DNA from: Cymbomonas tetramitiformis
Taxonomy: Eukaryota; Chlorophyta; Pyramimonadophyceae; Pyramimonadales; Pyramimonadaceae
Direction of reading: 5' to 3'
NCBI GenBank assembly: GCA_001247695.2
Contig: LGRX02034909.1
Coordinates: 1-16,507 of the forward strand
DNA: 16,507 nucleotides
Under the pieces are notes generated by a model. That model was given only the letters and a program-made list of their open reading frames with translations. It made no database searches and was not told where the DNA came from. The position numbers and the translations under genes were made by a program. Positions 15,991 through 16,507 of this stretch are shown piece by piece; the stretch's first letter is position 1; the number at the start of each line of letters is the position of its first letter.

Positions 15991-15999
15991 ACGCACTAG

Positions 16000-16359
16000 A
16001 TGGAGACACTCTTAAACGGTGAAGTAAACAAGCAGATTGCTGTGCGCAAACCGTACGAATGCGACATACGCAAGAAGAAATATGAAGGCGTAATTAGTAT
16101 CAAGCATCGACGTTTGCAGGCTGATAGTATATCCATGGCAGAAACCATTAGGTGCAATTGCAAGTCGCACTGCTGCCTATCTTTCTCATCGGCAGATATT
16201 AAGTGTTTTCGCGAAAACATTTTCAGCATGTCGCAAAGAGATAGAAAGGAATACTTCGTGAAGGACTTGCTAAAAAACGGCTTTCGATCTGAAGATACAT
16301 TCGACTTCAAATACTTTTTGGCCAAGAAACAGGTATGTTTATTTGAACTCGTTCATTAG
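16000..16359 (+). CDS. Unidentified Cys-rich protein segment, likely same gene
   Basis: In the same frame as the preceding part, separated only by two TAG codons. It reads KPYECDIRKKKYEGVISIKHR, then RCNCKSHCCLSFSSADIKCF (a C-x-C-x3-C-C cluster), then a charged helix RDRKEYFVKDLLKNGF. The cluster followed by an f...dI..fR pattern recalls a group of uncharacterised, transposase-associated eukaryotic proteins; this is a recollection of pattern, not a match. AAACAG|GTATGT at 16331/16332 is a consensus 5' splice site, so the exon may end at 16331 with the repeats beyond it intronic. Otherwise the frame runs to TAG at 16357. Confidence 0.5.
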   Translation: METLLNGEVNKQIAVRKPYECDIRKKKYEGVISIKHRRLQADSISMAETIRCNCKSHCCLSFSSADIKCFRENIFSMSQRDRKEYFVKDLLKNGFRSEDTFDFKYFLAKKQVCLFELVH

Positions 16360-16507
16360 CTAATGAACGGCCTCTGGCCAAAGCGCGACTCACACATAGA
16401 CACTTTGGCTGCGGGAACCGTTCATTAGCTAATGATCGGCCTCTGGCCAAAGCGCTTACTCACACATAGACACTTTGGCTGCGGGGACCGTTCATTAGCT
16501 AATGAAC
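16351..16507. repeat. 69-70 bp tandem repeat with 18-bp palindrome
   Basis: GTTCATTAGCTAATGAAC, a perfect 18-bp palindrome, occurs at 16351-16368 and 16490-16507, and with one change (GATC) at 16420-16437. Between copies lies GGCCTCTGGCCAAAGCGC...ACTTTGGCTGCGGG, itself containing inverted TGGCCAAAG/CTTTGGC words. Two full units and the start of a third are visible; the array continues past the window. Confidence 0.9.

Overview
The window is nuclear DNA from a eukaryote, and almost all of it is repetitive or mobile. It holds two kinds of LTR-retrotransposon gag gene, a hAT transposase remnant with what looks like a spliceosomal intron, a TA-flanked MITE-like element, two large minisatellite arrays and long AT-rich stretches. 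No ordinary housekeeping gene, rRNA or convincing tRNA was seen. The lineage cannot be fixed from the sequence alone; an alga, another protist or an early-diverging plant relative would all fit. Plant-type CCCTAA(A) motifs recur, but they are not a telomere array.

Layout. 1-1236: GC-rich satellite with a 23-bp unit and a higher-order period near 460 bp. 1250-3049: a second satellite family, degenerate at both edges, with a homogenised core of about 30 copies of a 27/26-bp unit (1716-2531). 3052-3389: a 338-bp Tc1/mariner-type MITE with perfect 20-bp inverted ends and a TA duplication. 3392-5722: unique-looking sequence with a few unrecognised minus-strand open frames. 5728-9737: an LTR retrotransposon that encodes only Gag, flanked by a 5-bp duplication (ACGTA). 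Its 5' LTR is split by a 1691-bp hAT element (5855-7545) with perfect 15-bp inverted ends and an 8-bp duplication (GTCACAGG). The intact 3' LTR preserves the empty site. 9743-13450: low-complexity, repeat-derived and AT-rich DNA containing two notable fold-back structures (10803-10862 and 12173-12264). 13465-15622: the 5' part of a Ty3/gypsy-like element, with Gag, a zinc knuckle and a well-formed -1 frameshift signal (GGGAAAC) leading into the start of a protease domain. That frame ends where the catalytic Asp would be expected. 15623-16331: unrelated coding sequence with a Cys-rich motif and a consensus 5' splice site. 16351-16507: a 69-70 bp tandem repeat built around an 18-bp palindrome, running off the window.

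How the parts relate. The order of events can be read for the central element. A gag-only retroelement inserted; its LTRs are still about 99% identical, so this was recent. A hAT element then jumped into its 5' LTR. Neither element is autonomous as it stands: the retroelement has no protease, reverse transcriptase or integrase, and the hAT copy keeps only the C-terminal part of its transposase. Both would need enzymes supplied from elsewhere. The Ty3-like element at the right is likewise cut off inside pol. Several reading frames (both gags, the hAT transposase and the terminal gene) are broken by TAG or TAA but not TGA. Ordinary decay is the simplest explanation, though a reassigned TAR codon is worth testing.
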